A stretch of 41,453 nucleotides of DNA from Clostridia bacterium (GCA_009930155.1 RZYX01000008.1:1-41453); one strand, 5' to 3'; positions 24,731 to 33,733 are shown, counted from the first letter of the stretch. Numbers and translations: made by a program. Notes: a model not told the origin generated them from the sequence alone.

Positions 24731-27700
24731 ATGGCTAATGTTTTGAGATTGTTTGTGGAAAAGAAAAGTGGATTTGATATTGAGGCAGGTCATACTTTAA
24801 GTGACCTGCGTGAAAATCTTGGATTATCAACTATTGATTCTCTTAGAATTATCAACCGCTATGATATTGAGGGATTGAGCGAATGCGACTTTGAGCGTTC
24901 TGGCAAAAATGTCTTGTCAGAACCAAATGTTGATATCCTTTCATATAGTTTTAAGGAACCAAAAGATGCAAAAGTCTTTGCAATTGAATATTTGCCTGGT
25001 CAATATGACCAGCGTGCAGATTCTGCCGCACAATGTATTGCACTTTTAACTCAAGGCGAACAGCCTAAAGTTATTTGTGCAAAGATTTATGTGATTAGCG
25101 GCAATATTTCTGACAGTGATTTTAAAAAAATTCAAGAATATATTATTAATCCACTCGAATCTCGTCTTGCTTCTATGGATATTCCTGCAACACTTGATTT
25201 GCAATCTGATGTTCCAGATGATGTTGAGAGAGTTTTGGGTTTTGTTATGTGGAGCGATGGAGCTGTTGAAGAATACCATAAACAAATGGGATTTGCTATG
25301 AGTGTTTTAGACCTTTGCTTTTGTCGTGACTATTTTAGGGATACTGAAAATCGTGACCCATCTTTAACAGAGCTTAAAGTCATAGACACTTATTGGTCTG
25401 ACCATTGCAGACACACAACATTCCTCACAAGCCTTGACAATGTGGACATTGAAAAAGGCCCACTTGCAAAGGCTATTGAATCTGCTTGGATTGATTACAT
25501 TGTTGCACGCACCGATGTTTATGGCGAACGCAAAAAGAATATGACACTTATGGATATTGCTACAATCGGCACAAAGGTTATTAAAAAGCGTGGCCTTGCA
25601 AATGACCTTGACGAAAGTGAAGAAATTAACGCTTGTAGTATTAATGTTGATGTTGAAGTTGACGGCGAATCTCAAAAATGGCTTGTTCAATTTAAAAACG
25701 AGACACATAACCATCCTACTGAAATTGAACCATATGGTGGTGCTGCAACTTGCCTTGGTGGTTCTATTCGTGACCCACTTTCAGGCCGTGCTTATGTTTA
25801 TCAAGCTATGAGAGTTACGGGCAGTGGCAATCCTTGTACTGCTTTTGAAGATACACTAGAAGGCAAGCTTCCTCAAAAGAAAATTACTGTAGGTGCTGCT
25901 CAAGGTTATTCATCCTATGGTAACCAAATTGGTCTTTCAACTGGACAAGTTGTTGAGCTTTATGACGAAGGCTATGTTGCAAAAAGAATGGAAATTGGCG
26001 CTGTTATCGGTGCTTCTCCAAAAAATAATGTTAAAAGACTTGAGCCACAAACAGACGATGTTATAGTCTTGCTTGGTGGTCGCACTGGTCGTGATGGTTG
26101 CGGTGGAGCTACTGGCTCTTCAAAAGCTCACAATTCATCTTCTATTGAAAACTGTGGAGCAGAAGTTCAAAAAGGTAATCCACCAACAGAGCGTAAAATT
26201 CAAAGACTTTTCCGCAATCCTAAAGCTGCATATATGATTAAAAGATGCAATGACTTTGGTGCTGGAGGTGTTTGTGTTGCTATCGGTGAGCTTGCACCAG
26301 GACTTGAAATAAACCTTGATTGTGTTAAAAAGAAATACGATGGACTTGATGGCACAGAACTTGCTATTTCTGAATCTCAAGAGCGTATGGCTGTTGTTCT
26401 TGACAAAGCTGATGTCGATGCTTTTATTGCTCTTACTGAAGATGAAAACCTTGAAACATCTTTGGTTGCAAAAGTTTGTGACGCTCCCCGTCTTGTTATG
26501 ACTTGGCGTGGTGATAAAATCGTTGACCTAAGCCGTGAATTTCTCGATACTAACGGTGTTACACAGCATGCAAATGTTAAAATTGCAGCTGTTGATAAAA
26601 ATAAAAATTATCGCAATACTATTCCTGCTGTACTTGCTAAAAAGACAAATGCACAAGCACTTCGTGACAACCTTGCAAGGCTTGAGGTTTGCTCACAAAA
26701 AGGGCTAGTTGAAAGATTTGACAGCAGTATCGGTGCTACAAATGTCCTAATGCCTTTTGCAGGAAAATATCAGCTAACCCCTGAAGAAGCAATGTGTTCT
26801 AAAATCCCACTTCTTGAAGGAACTACCGACACAGCAAGTGCAATGAGCTATGGTTTTATACCATCTATCAGTCGTTGGAGCCCATTCCACGGTGCTGCTT
26901 TTGCAGTTACAGAATCGCTTGCTAAGCTTGCAAGTATTGGTACGGACCCATTCAAATCACGCCTTACTTTGCAAGAATACTTTGAGAAGATAAATGGAAT
27001 TCCAGAGCGTTGGGGCAAACCTACTGCTGCTTTACTTGGTGCTCTTGAAGCACAGCTTAACTTTAATGTTCCCGCTATTGGTGGCAAAGATAGTATGTCT
27101 GGCTCATTCAATGATTTGGATGTTCCTCCAACACTCGTTTGCTTTGCCGTGTCTATGACACAAGCTTCTAAAACAGTTTCATCAATATTCAAAAAAAGCG
27201 GTAGCAAAGTTGTTTTTCTTCCCCTACCTATTGACAGTGAAACATTATTGCCTGATTGGGATAAAACTAAAGTTTTGTTTACAAATGTTTATGAGAAAAT
27301 AAGAAATGGTCAATTCCTTGCCGCCTCTGTTGTTAAAGAAGGTGGTTCTGCCGCATGTGTTTGCAAAATGGCTTTTGGTAACAAACAAGGATTTAAGTTT
27401 AACGATAATCTTGACGCTCAAACACTTTTTGCCCCTCTTTGTGCTTCTTTTGTTGTTGAGCTTGCTGATAATGCAAACCTTAATGGAATTGAGTATATTG
27501 AACTTGGCTCAACATGTGATTGCAATAATTTTGCAATTGATGGTGACACTATTCCTGTTAACGAGCTTATAAATAATTGGGCTGGAACTCTTGAAGGAGT
27601 ATTTGCAACAAAAGCATCAAACACTCCAAAAATGCAACCTGAAATCGCTTTATTTAATGAAAAAACAAATAAATCACCTGCAATTAAATCTGCAAAACCA

Positions 27701-28492
27701 AAAGTTATTATCCCTGCTTTTCCTGGAACAAACTGCGAAGTTGACACTGCAAGAGCATTTGAAATAGCTGGTGCAGAAGCTGAGATAATTGTTGTTAAAA
27801 ACTTAAGTGCAAGCGACATTGAGGAAACCATTGAAAGACTTGTTAAGTCTATTAAAAATTCACAAATTCTTATGATACCTGGTGGATTTTCAGGCGGTGA
27901 TGAGCCAGATGGTTCCGGAAAATTCATTGCTACTACTCTTAAAAATGCAAGAGTAATGGAGGCTGTTACAGAGCTTCTTGAAAATCGTGATGGTCTTGTT
28001 CTTGGTATTTGCAATGGTTTTCAAGCACTTATAAAAACAGGTCTTTTGCCATACGGCAAGATTTGTGAAACAAAAGAAACAGACCCAACCCTTACCTTTA
28101 ATTACATTGGACGACATGTGTCCACAATGACATATACAAGAATTACAAGCGTCAAATCTCCATGGCTTTCAGGAGTTAATGCAGGTGATGTTCACTGTGT
28201 TCCTGTTTCTCATGGTGAAGGCAGATTTGTTGCCGATGATGCTATGCTAAAAATGCTAGTTGATAATGGTCAGATAGCCACACAATATGTTGACCTTGAT
28301 AGTAATCCATCTGCTGATATTCGCTTTAACCCAAATGGCTCTGTTTGTGCTATCGAGGGTATAACAAGTCCAGACGGAAGAGTTTTCGGCAAAATGGGTC
28401 ATAGTGAAAGGTGTGGCATAAATCTTTATGGCAATGTTCCTGGAGAAAAAGACCAAAAGATCTTCCAATCCGGTGTTGCTTACTTTAAATAA
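24731..28492 (+). CDS. purL: Phosphoribosylformylglycinamidine synthase, single-chain PurL
   Basis: A 1253-residue enzyme that makes FGAM from FGAR, glutamine and ATP in purine synthesis. It carries an N-terminal PurS-like region, two AIR-synthase-like halves (substrate and ATP signatures near FKNETHNHPTEIEPYGGAATCLGG and GCGGATGSSKAH; IGGKDSMSG in the second half) and a C-terminal class I glutaminase. The glutaminase has nucleophile Cys1094 in GICNGFQ and His1224/Glu1226 in MGHSER. AGGAG lies 8 nt before the ATG at 24731; an ATG nine codons upstream lacks a site. No other pur gene is nearby, so it is separated from the usual pur cluster. Confidence 0.96.
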   Translation: MANVLRLFVEKKSGFDIEAGHTLSDLRENLGLSTIDSLRIINRYDIEGLSECDFERSGKNVLSEPNVDILSYSFKEPKDAKVFAIEYLPGQYDQRADSAAQCIALLTQGEQPKVICAKIYVISGNISDSDFKKIQEYIINPLESRLASMDIPATLDLQSDVPDDVERVLGFVMWSDGAVEEYHKQMGFAMSVLDLCFCRDYFRDTENRDPSLTELKVIDTYWSDHCRHTTFLTSLDNVDIEKGPLAKAIESAWIDYIVARTDVYGERKKNMTLMDIATIGTKVIKKRGLANDLDESEEINACSINVDVEVDGESQKWLVQFKNETHNHPTEIEPYGGAATCLGGSIRDPLSGRAYVYQAMRVTGSGNPCTAFEDTLEGKLPQKKITVGAAQGYSSYGNQIGLSTGQVVELYDEGYVAKRMEIGAVIGASPKNNVKRLEPQTDDVIVLLGGRTGRDGCGGATGSSKAHNSSSIENCGAEVQKGNPPTERKIQRLFRNPKAAYMIKRCNDFGAGGVCVAIGELAPGLEINLDCVKKKYDGLDGTELAISESQERMAVVLDKADVDAFIALTEDENLETSLVAKVCDAPRLVMTWRGDKIVDLSREFLDTNGVTQHANVKIAAVDKNKNYRNTIPAVLAKKTNAQALRDNLARLEVCSQKGLVERFDSSIGATNVLMPFAGKYQLTPEEAMCSKIPLLEGTTDTASAMSYGFIPSISRWSPFHGAAFAVTESLAKLASIGTDPFKSRLTLQEYFEKINGIPERWGKPTAALLGALEAQLNFNVPAIGGKDSMSGSFNDLDVPPTLVCFAVSMTQASKTVSSIFKKSGSKVVFLPLPIDSETLLPDWDKTKVLFTNVYEKIRNGQFLAASVVKEGGSAACVCKMAFGNKQGFKFNDNLDAQTLFAPLCASFVVELADNANLNGIEYIELGSTCDCNNFAIDGDTIPVNELINNWAGTLEGVFATKASNTPKMQPEIALFNEKTNKSPAIKSAKPKVIIPAFPGTNCEVDTARAFEIAGAEAEIIVVKNLSASDIEETIERLVKSIKNSQILMIPGGFSGGDEPDGSGKFIATTLKNARVMEAVTELLENRDGLVLGICNGFQALIKTGLLPYGKICETKETDPTLTFNYIGRHVSTMTYTRITSVKSPWLSGVNAGDVHCVPVSHGEGRFVADDAMLKMLVDNGQIATQYVDLDSNPSADIRFNPNGSVCAIEGITSPDGRVFGKMGHSERCGINLYGNVPGEKDQKIFQSGVAYFK

Positions 28493-28506
28493 AAGAGGTT
28501 TTTCAC

Positions 28507-29718
28507 TTGAAATATATTGTTGTTTTATATGACGGAATGGCAGATTATCCTGTTCCAGCTCTTGATGGCAAAACTCCTATGATGGTTGCAAAAAAGCCTT
28601 TGCTTGACTTTCTTGCATCAAATGGTGAAGTTGGTCTTGTTCAAACTGTGCCTGAGGGCATGTCGCCTGGCAGTGATGTTGCGAACATGAGCGTTATGGG
28701 ATTTGACCCAAATCTTTATTACACTGGTCGTTCCCCTCTTGAGGCTCTTTCGATTGGCATTAACCTTTTAGACACTGATGTTTCGTTGCGTTGTAACCTC
28801 GTAACTTTGTCTGATGAAGTAAATTATGAGGACAAAACTATGATTGACTACTGTGCTGGTGATATTAAAACAAGTGAAGCCGAGGAGCTTATAAAAGCTG
28901 TTCAAGAACATTTTGGAAATAACAAATTTAATTTTTATAGTGGTGTTAGCTATCGCCATTGCCTTGTTTGGAACAATGGCACAACAGACCTTGCAAAAAT
29001 GACACCACCCCATGATATTTCTAGCCGTATTATTGGAAAGTATCTCTCTAATAGCTCTAAGGCAAAAGAACTTATTGATATGATGAAAGAAAGTTATAAT
29101 CTACTTTCAACCCATCCTATTAACCTAAAAAGAATAAAACAAGGCAAACGACCTGCAAACTCCATTTGGCTTTGGGGTGAAGGTAAAAAGCCTATGCTAC
29201 CTGCCTTCTCAGAGCTATACGGTATTAAAGGTAGTGTTATATCTGCAGTTGATTTGCTAAAAGGCATCGGCAAGGGTGCAAAAATGTCCACACCTGATGT
29301 TGAAGGTGCTACGGGATATATCGATACCAACTTTGAAGGCAAGGTACAAACGGCCCTTAAAGAACTTGATAATGGCAATGATTATGTTTATATTCATATT
29401 GAAGCTCCTGATGAATGTGGCCACAGAAATGAGCCAGAAAAAAAGGTTCTTTCAATTGAACTTATTGATGAGCGAGTTTTAAAGCCACTTTTAAAAGGTC
29501 TTGAAAAATATGATGACTATAAAATCATGGCACTGCCAGACCATCCAACTCCAATTACTACTGGAACTCACTCATCTGACAAAGTTCCATTTGTGATTTA
29601 CCAGAAGAAAAATCAGCGAATGTGCAATTTGTCTTCTATCAACGAGGAAACAGCTAAAGAAACTAACATTGTTGTTTCTAGCGGTGTAAATCTTATGAAA
29701 AGATTTATTAATAACTAA
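28507..29718 (+). CDS. ApgM-type cofactor-independent phosphoglycerate mutase / proposed homoserine kinase
   Basis: A 403-residue alkaline-phosphatase-superfamily protein. The N-terminal metal site LYDGMADYP (Asp9), the nucleophile region GSDVANMSVMGFDP and the C-terminal DHPTP and GTHSSDKVPF metal ligands are intact. The family (archaeal-type ApgM) includes 2,3-bisphosphoglycerate-independent mutases and a subgroup annotated as a proposed homoserine kinase because it sits beside methionine/threonine genes. Here it is 14 nt after purL and 22 nt before a homoserine-ester sulfhydrylase, which favours the second reading without proving it. The start is TTG, 8 nt after AGAGG. Confidence 0.85.
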   Translation: MKYIVVLYDGMADYPVPALDGKTPMMVAKKPLLDFLASNGEVGLVQTVPEGMSPGSDVANMSVMGFDPNLYYTGRSPLEALSIGINLLDTDVSLRCNLVTLSDEVNYEDKTMIDYCAGDIKTSEAEELIKAVQEHFGNNKFNFYSGVSYRHCLVWNNGTTDLAKMTPPHDISSRIIGKYLSNSSKAKELIDMMKESYNLLSTHPINLKRIKQGKRPANSIWLWGEGKKPMLPAFSELYGIKGSVISAVDLLKGIGKGAKMSTPDVEGATGYIDTNFEGKVQTALKELDNGNDYVYIHIEAPDECGHRNEPEKKVLSIELIDERVLKPLLKGLEKYDDYKIMALPDHPTPITTGTHSSDKVPFVIYQKKNQRMCNLSSINEETAKETNIVVSSGVNLMKRFINN

Positions 29719-29740
29719 CTTTATTTTGGAGATGACTTTA

Positions 29741-31012
29741 ATGAATAATTATCATTTGAATACAAAATGCATTCAAAGTGGATACTCACCTAAAAATGGT
29801 GAACCCAGAGTTTTACCTATAGTTCAAAGCACAACATACAAATATGATTCCAGCGAAGAAATGGGAGATTTATTTGACCTTAAGTCAAGTGGATACTTTT
29901 ATACACGCTTACAAAACCCAACAAATGATGCTGTTGCAGCAAAAATTGCAGACCTTGAAGGTGGCGTTGGTGCTGTTTTGACTTCTTCAGGCCAAGCTGC
30001 TTCTTTCTACTCAATCTTTAATATTTGCAGTTCAGGTGACCATGTTGTTTGTGCCAGTGCTCTATATGGTGGCACATTCAATCTATTCGCTGTAACAATG
30101 AAAAAGCTTGGCATCCAATTCACTTTTGTTAATCCAGATGTATCGGAAGATGAATTAAATTCAGCATTTAAAGACAATACAAAGGTTGTGTTTGCTGAAT
30201 CTCTTTCTAATCCATCTTTGATTGTTCTAGATATTGAAAAATTTGCAAAAGCTGCACATACTCACGGTGTTCCTCTTATTGTTGACAACACCTTCCCCAC
30301 CCCTGTTAATTGCAGACCTTTTGATTTTGGTGCTGACATCATTATCCACTCAACAACTAAGTATATGGATGGTCACGCAACAAGCGTTGGTGGTGTTGTT
30401 GTTGACAGTGGTAATTTTGATTGGACTCAGAATGATAAATTCCCTGGGCTTACAACTCCAGATGAATCATATCATGGTCTTACATATACAACATCATTTG
30501 GCAAAGGTGCATATACAACAAAGATGGTTGTTCAGCTTATGCGTGATTTAGGTTCTATTCCATCACCTAACAACTCATTTTTGCTAAACATTGGGCTTGA
30601 AACTTTATTTTTGAGAGTTCAAAGACATTGTGACAATTCTCTTGCAGTTGCTAAATTTCTTGAAAATCATGATAAAATCGAGTGGGTAAACCACCCAAGG
30701 CTTGAAAACAATAAATACTATGAGCTTTCACAAAAATACGGTGCTACAAGTGGCGTTGTTTCATTTGGTGTTAAAGGTGGTCGAGAGACGGCAACCAAAT
30801 TTATGGATTCTCTTAAGCTTGCAGCAATAGTAACTCATGTTGCTGACTGTCGCACCTGTGTTCTTCATCCCGCAAGTTCTACACACCGTCAGCTTACAGA
30901 CCAACAACTTCTTGACTGCGGTGTTTCACCAGATTTAATTCGCTTTTCTGTTGGCATTGAATATGTTGATGATATTATTGCAGACATTGAACAGGCTCTT
31001 GCACAAATTTAA
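29741..31012 (+). CDS. metY: O-acetylhomoserine sulfhydrylase / aminocarboxypropyltransferase (MetY-like)
   Basis: A 423-residue Cys/Met metabolism PLP enzyme. The PLP-binding lysine is Lys207 in HSTTKYMDGH, with SSGQAA and the YGGT phosphate-binding region (residues ~82-112) upstream and the C-terminal HPASSTHRQL block typical of the O-acetylhomoserine branch. It would make homocysteine from O-acetylhomoserine and sulfide. The ATG at 29741 is 8 nt after GGAGA; a TTG five codons earlier overlaps that site. It is the last gene of the purL unit. Confidence 0.92.
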   Translation: MNNYHLNTKCIQSGYSPKNGEPRVLPIVQSTTYKYDSSEEMGDLFDLKSSGYFYTRLQNPTNDAVAAKIADLEGGVGAVLTSSGQAASFYSIFNICSSGDHVVCASALYGGTFNLFAVTMKKLGIQFTFVNPDVSEDELNSAFKDNTKVVFAESLSNPSLIVLDIEKFAKAAHTHGVPLIVDNTFPTPVNCRPFDFGADIIIHSTTKYMDGHATSVGGVVVDSGNFDWTQNDKFPGLTTPDESYHGLTYTTSFGKGAYTTKMVVQLMRDLGSIPSPNNSFLLNIGLETLFLRVQRHCDNSLAVAKFLENHDKIEWVNHPRLENNKYYELSQKYGATSGVVSFGVKGGRETATKFMDSLKLAAIVTHVADCRTCVLHPASSTHRQLTDQQLLDCGVSPDLIRFSVGIEYVDDIIADIEQALAQI

Positions 31013-31028
31013 ATTATTAAAAATATGT

Positions 31029-31063
31029 AATTAAAGCGGTACAATCATTGTATCGCTTTAATT
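31029..31063 (+). terminator. Terminator after metY
   Basis: A near-perfect hairpin AATTAAAGCG-GTACAAT around one base, paired through a G-T wobble to ATTGTAT-CGCTTTAATT. The downstream T run is weak. Confidence 0.7.
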
Positions 31064-31067
31064 AACA

Positions 31068-31096
31068 TTGAAATTCACATTATGTTGTGTTACAAT
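31068..31096 (+). promoter_or_regulatory. Predicted promoter of pssA-psd
   Basis: TTGAAA (31068-31073), 17-nt spacer, TACAAT (31091-31096), with TGT before the -10. It begins 5 nt after the metY terminator. Confidence 0.65.
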
Positions 31097-31135
31097 GAAT
31101 ATGCTTTTTATTTATGATTTTATGGGTGTGTTTTG

Positions 31136-31765
31136 ATGATTGGTTTTTATAATTATTCTGTAATTCTTACATATATAGGGCTTGGATTTTCTGTTGTTGG
31201 AATCACTTTTGCAATAAATGGTGATTTCACGCTGGCTCTTATATGTTTGTTAGCTTCAGGTTTTTGCGATATGTTTGACGGAAGAATTGCAAGGACTATG
31301 AAAAATCGTACAGAGCTTGAAAAAAATTTTGGAATACAAATTGACTCGTTGTGCGATTTAATTTGTTTCAGCGTTTTTCCCGCTATTTTTGGTTACTGCC
31401 TTGGCGGTAATATTTTTTTGCGAACAATTTCATCTGTTATGATTGTTTTGGCAGCTGTTATTCGCCTTGGATATTTTAATGTTATAGAACAAAAAAGACA
31501 AAATGAAACAGAGGAAAAGATGCATCGCTACACTGGTCTTCCTGTAACCTCTACCGCTCTTATTCTTCCTGTTGCATATCTCGCTAAAGACAGAATTGGT
31601 GAAGAACTTTTTCCAATGTTTTTCCAGTGTACTTTAATGGTTCTTTCAATTATGTTTTTGGTTAAAATCAAAGTAAGAAAACCTGGGCTTGCTGCGGTTT
31701 TAATAATGGCTATTGTGGGATTTGCAATTGGTATTGACTTTATATTTTTAAATGCGAAAGGTTAA
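31136..31765 (+). CDS. pssA: CDP-diacylglycerol-serine O-phosphatidyltransferase
   Basis: A 209-residue membrane enzyme that makes phosphatidylserine. The CDP-alcohol phosphatidyltransferase motif is present: Asp45, Asp48-Gly49, Ala52-Arg53, Gly66, Asp70, Asp74, with a somewhat long insert between AR and G, as seen in Gram-positive PssA. Hydrophobic spans occupy most of the rest. It is directly followed (3 nt) by the decarboxylase, giving a two-step route to phosphatidylethanolamine. The ATG at 31136 has only a weak GGGTG upstream. Confidence 0.92.
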   Translation: MIGFYNYSVILTYIGLGFSVVGITFAINGDFTLALICLLASGFCDMFDGRIARTMKNRTELEKNFGIQIDSLCDLICFSVFPAIFGYCLGGNIFLRTISSVMIVLAAVIRLGYFNVIEQKRQNETEEKMHRYTGLPVTSTALILPVAYLAKDRIGEELFPMFFQCTLMVLSIMFLVKIKVRKPGLAAVLIMAIVGFAIGIDFIFLNAKG

Positions 31766-31768
31766 CTT

Positions 31769-32635
31769 ATGAAATACAAAGACAGATTAGGTAATGTTAC
31801 AATTAAATCTAATTTACAAGAGAATGTTATTGACACTTTATATTCTCACACTCTCGGCCGTATAGTTTTAAAAGTTGCTACCATTCCAAAAGTATCGCAG
31901 GTTTTATCAGTAGCTTTAAAAAGTAAATCTTCTCGTGTAATTATTAAACCTTTTATTCATTCAAATGGCATTGATATTAACGAATATGAATATAATTATT
32001 ATAACTGCTATAATGACTTTTTTATAAGACAAGTAAAAAAGCAAAACAGACCTATCGATATGTCTGAAAATGTTTTGATTAGTCCATGTGATGGTAAAGT
32101 CACCGTCTATAACATCGAAAATAATCTTTGCTTTAAAATAAAGAATTCTCACTATAATGTTGCATCTCTTTTAAACAGTACTGAGCTTGCAAAAAACTTT
32201 TGCGGTGGCACTTGTGTTGTTATTCGCCTTAGTGTTGATAACTATCATCGCTACTGTTACCCTGACAATGCCCAAAAAGGTGCTAACATATTTATTTCAG
32301 GTAAACTTCACACAGTTAACCCTATAGCATTTGAACATGTTGAAGTTTTTAAAGAAAACAGCCGTGAATTTTGCATCCTAAACACACAAAACTTTGGCGA
32401 AATGATTCAAATGGAAGTTGGGGCACTACTTGTTGGTAAGATTTGCAATTATCATGGTTTTAAAGATGTAAAAAAGGGCGAAGAAAAAGGCCGTTTTGAA
32501 TTTGGTGGCTCAACTATTGTACTTTTACTAAAAAAAGATGCTGTATCAATTGATAATGACATTTTAAAAAACTCTGTCGACGGATTTGAAACTCTTGTGA
32601 AAATGGGCGAAAAAATTGGTGTTAAGCAAAATTAA
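31769..32635 (+). CDS. psd: Phosphatidylserine decarboxylase proenzyme
   Basis: A 288-residue pyruvoyl-dependent decarboxylase converting phosphatidylserine to phosphatidylethanolamine. The self-cleavage motif GGST is at 246-249 (Ser248 becomes the pyruvoyl group). The Asp-His-Ser processing triad is complete with Asp108 (SPCDGK) and His160 (DNYHRY). It pairs with pssA in one transcript. AAAGG lies about 7 nt before the ATG. Confidence 0.94.
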   Translation: MKYKDRLGNVTIKSNLQENVIDTLYSHTLGRIVLKVATIPKVSQVLSVALKSKSSRVIIKPFIHSNGIDINEYEYNYYNCYNDFFIRQVKKQNRPIDMSENVLISPCDGKVTVYNIENNLCFKIKNSHYNVASLLNSTELAKNFCGGTCVVIRLSVDNYHRYCYPDNAQKGANIFISGKLHTVNPIAFEHVEVFKENSREFCILNTQNFGEMIQMEVGALLVGKICNYHGFKDVKKGEEKGRFEFGGSTIVLLLKKDAVSIDNDILKNSVDGFETLVKMGEKIGVKQN

Positions 32636-32644
32636 TTTTGCTTA
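32623..32644 (+). repeat. 22-bp perfect palindrome over the psd stop codon
   Basis: A self-complementary stretch centred on AATT (TAAGCAAAA... and its mirror). It may help end the pssA-psd transcript, but the T run after it is poor and the central loop is minimal. Confidence 0.4.
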
Positions 32645-32685
32645 TAAAAAAGGCTAAAAGTCAATACTTTTTTGAAAAAAGAGGG

Positions 32686-32713
32686 TTGATTTTTTTAATT
32701 ATTATGTTACAAT
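32686..32713 (+). promoter_or_regulatory. Predicted promoter of the ferredoxin gene
   Basis: TTGATT (32686-32691), 16-nt spacer, TACAAT (32708-32713), with TGT extended -10. AAGGAGG follows, about 8 nt before the ATG at 32739. Confidence 0.65.
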
Positions 32714-32738
32714 AAAACAAAAAAGGAGGTACTGTCAA

Positions 32739-32906
32739 ATGGCTTATAAAATAACTGATGTTTGTGTTGCTTGTGGTTCTTGTGAATCCGAGTGCCCTGT
32801 AGGTGCTATCTCTTCAGGTGATATTTATAAAATTGATCCTGATACTTGTATTGATTGTGGTGCTTGTGCTAGTGTTTGCCCAACTGAGGCTATCGAACAG
32901 GCATAA
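32739..32906 (+). CDS. 2[4Fe-4S] clostridial-type ferredoxin
   Basis: A 55-residue protein with two CxxCxxCxxxCP motifs: Cys9, 12, 15, 19 (CVACGSCESECP) and Cys37, 40, 43, 47 (CIDCGACASVCP). Length and layout are those of the small soluble ferredoxins of anaerobic clostridia that carry low-potential electrons. A strong AGGAGG site, its own promoter and its own terminator show that it is an independent, probably highly expressed gene. Confidence 0.97.
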   Translation: MAYKITDVCVACGSCESECPVGAISSGDIYKIDPDTCIDCGACASVCPTEAIEQA

Positions 32907-32921
32907 TTTTTTTGATTTTAC

Positions 32922-32959
32922 ATATAAAAGAGGCTGTTTTTTGACAGCCTCTTTTATAT
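32922..32959 (+). terminator. Ferredoxin terminator, overlapping the next promoter
   Basis: A 16-bp perfect stem (ATATAAAAGAGGCTGT with its complement) around a 6-nt loop (TTTTTG). The 3' arm contains the -35 box of the following gene. Confidence 0.88.
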
Positions 32960-32969
32960 TTGATATAAT
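32941..32969 (+). promoter_or_regulatory. Full-consensus sigma-A promoter embedded in a terminator
   Basis: TTGACA (32941-32946), 17-nt spacer, TATAAT (32964-32969), with TGA extended -10: every consensus base is met. The -35 box lies across the loop and 3' arm of the ferredoxin terminator. Confidence 0.8.
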
Positions 32970-32992
32970 CAGCAAGAATTGAGTGATGTTTT

Positions 32993-33733
32993 TTGATTAT
33001 TAAAGATGAATCCCAAGAATATATTGGTGGAAACATAAGCGTTGTCTGCTCAAAATCACATAGCTTTGGAAGTGATGCTATTTTACTTGCAAATTTTTCA
33101 AAGTGTAAAAAGAATGATATTGCTTGTGACCTTGGTACAGGTTGCGGAATAATCCCCTTAATTTGGTGCTCAAATGGACAAGCTAAATATATTACAGCTA
33201 TTGATATCCAAGAATGTGCAACAAATCAACTTTCACGGGCTGTTTTACTTAATAATATTGAAAATAAAGTTAAAGTAATTAACGCAGACCTTAAGACTCT
33301 TAAGGGAATTGTTCCTTTTGGTAAGTTTGATTTGGTAACTATGAATCCACCTTACAAACCCTTTAATACAGGCATATTAAGCGTTGCAACAGCAGAGCAA
33401 ATAGCAAGACATGAGGTTATGTGTACTATATATGACATTTGTAACACTGCCGCAAATCTTTTAAAATTTGGTGGTCGCCTTTGCTTGTGCAATCGTCCAG
33501 AGCGACTTTGTGATGTAATTGATGCCATGCGTAAGGCGGGTATAGAGCCCAAGCAGCTTAGATTTGTTTCTAAGAATGCCTCTTCCCCACCTTGGCTATT
33601 TTTGATTGAGGGAAAAAAAGGTTCAAAACCACATATAAACATTCTACCTCAGCTTTTTATGAAAGATGAAAACGGAAATGATAGCGAAGAACTTATAAAA
33701 ATTTTTGGGAACTATTGGGAGGAAAGAAAATGA
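32993..33733 (+). CDS. TrmN6-like class I methyltransferase (tRNA1(Val) A37-N6 type)
   Basis: A 246-residue SAM-dependent methyltransferase with DLGTGCG (46-52) and the N6-adenine-type catalytic motif NPPY (118-121). The order and spacing match the YfiC/TrmN6 family that methylates A37 of tRNA1(Val), and the coupling to rsmI is common in Firmicutes. The start appears to be a TTG at 32993 with a poor ribosome binding site, only ~17 nt after the predicted transcription start. The stop overlaps the rsmI ATG. Confidence 0.87.
   Translation: MIIKDESQEYIGGNISVVCSKSHSFGSDAILLANFSKCKKNDIACDLGTGCGIIPLIWCSNGQAKYITAIDIQECATNQLSRAVLLNNIENKVKVINADLKTLKGIVPFGKFDLVTMNPPYKPFNTGILSVATAEQIARHEVMCTIYDICNTAANLLKFGGRLCLCNRPERLCDVIDAMRKAGIEPKQLRFVSKNASSPPWLFLIEGKKGSKPHINILPQLFMKDENGNDSEELIKIFGNYWEERK

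Noticed and set aside
24600..24731. Purine riboswitch or PurR-type box before purL
   Set aside because: The DUF975 coding sequence runs to 23 nt before purL and no purine aptamer core is visible.
27418..28014. 198-residue minus-strand open frame inside purL
   Set aside because: It is fully antisense to an intact, well-conserved enzyme and lacks start signals; a codon-bias shadow.
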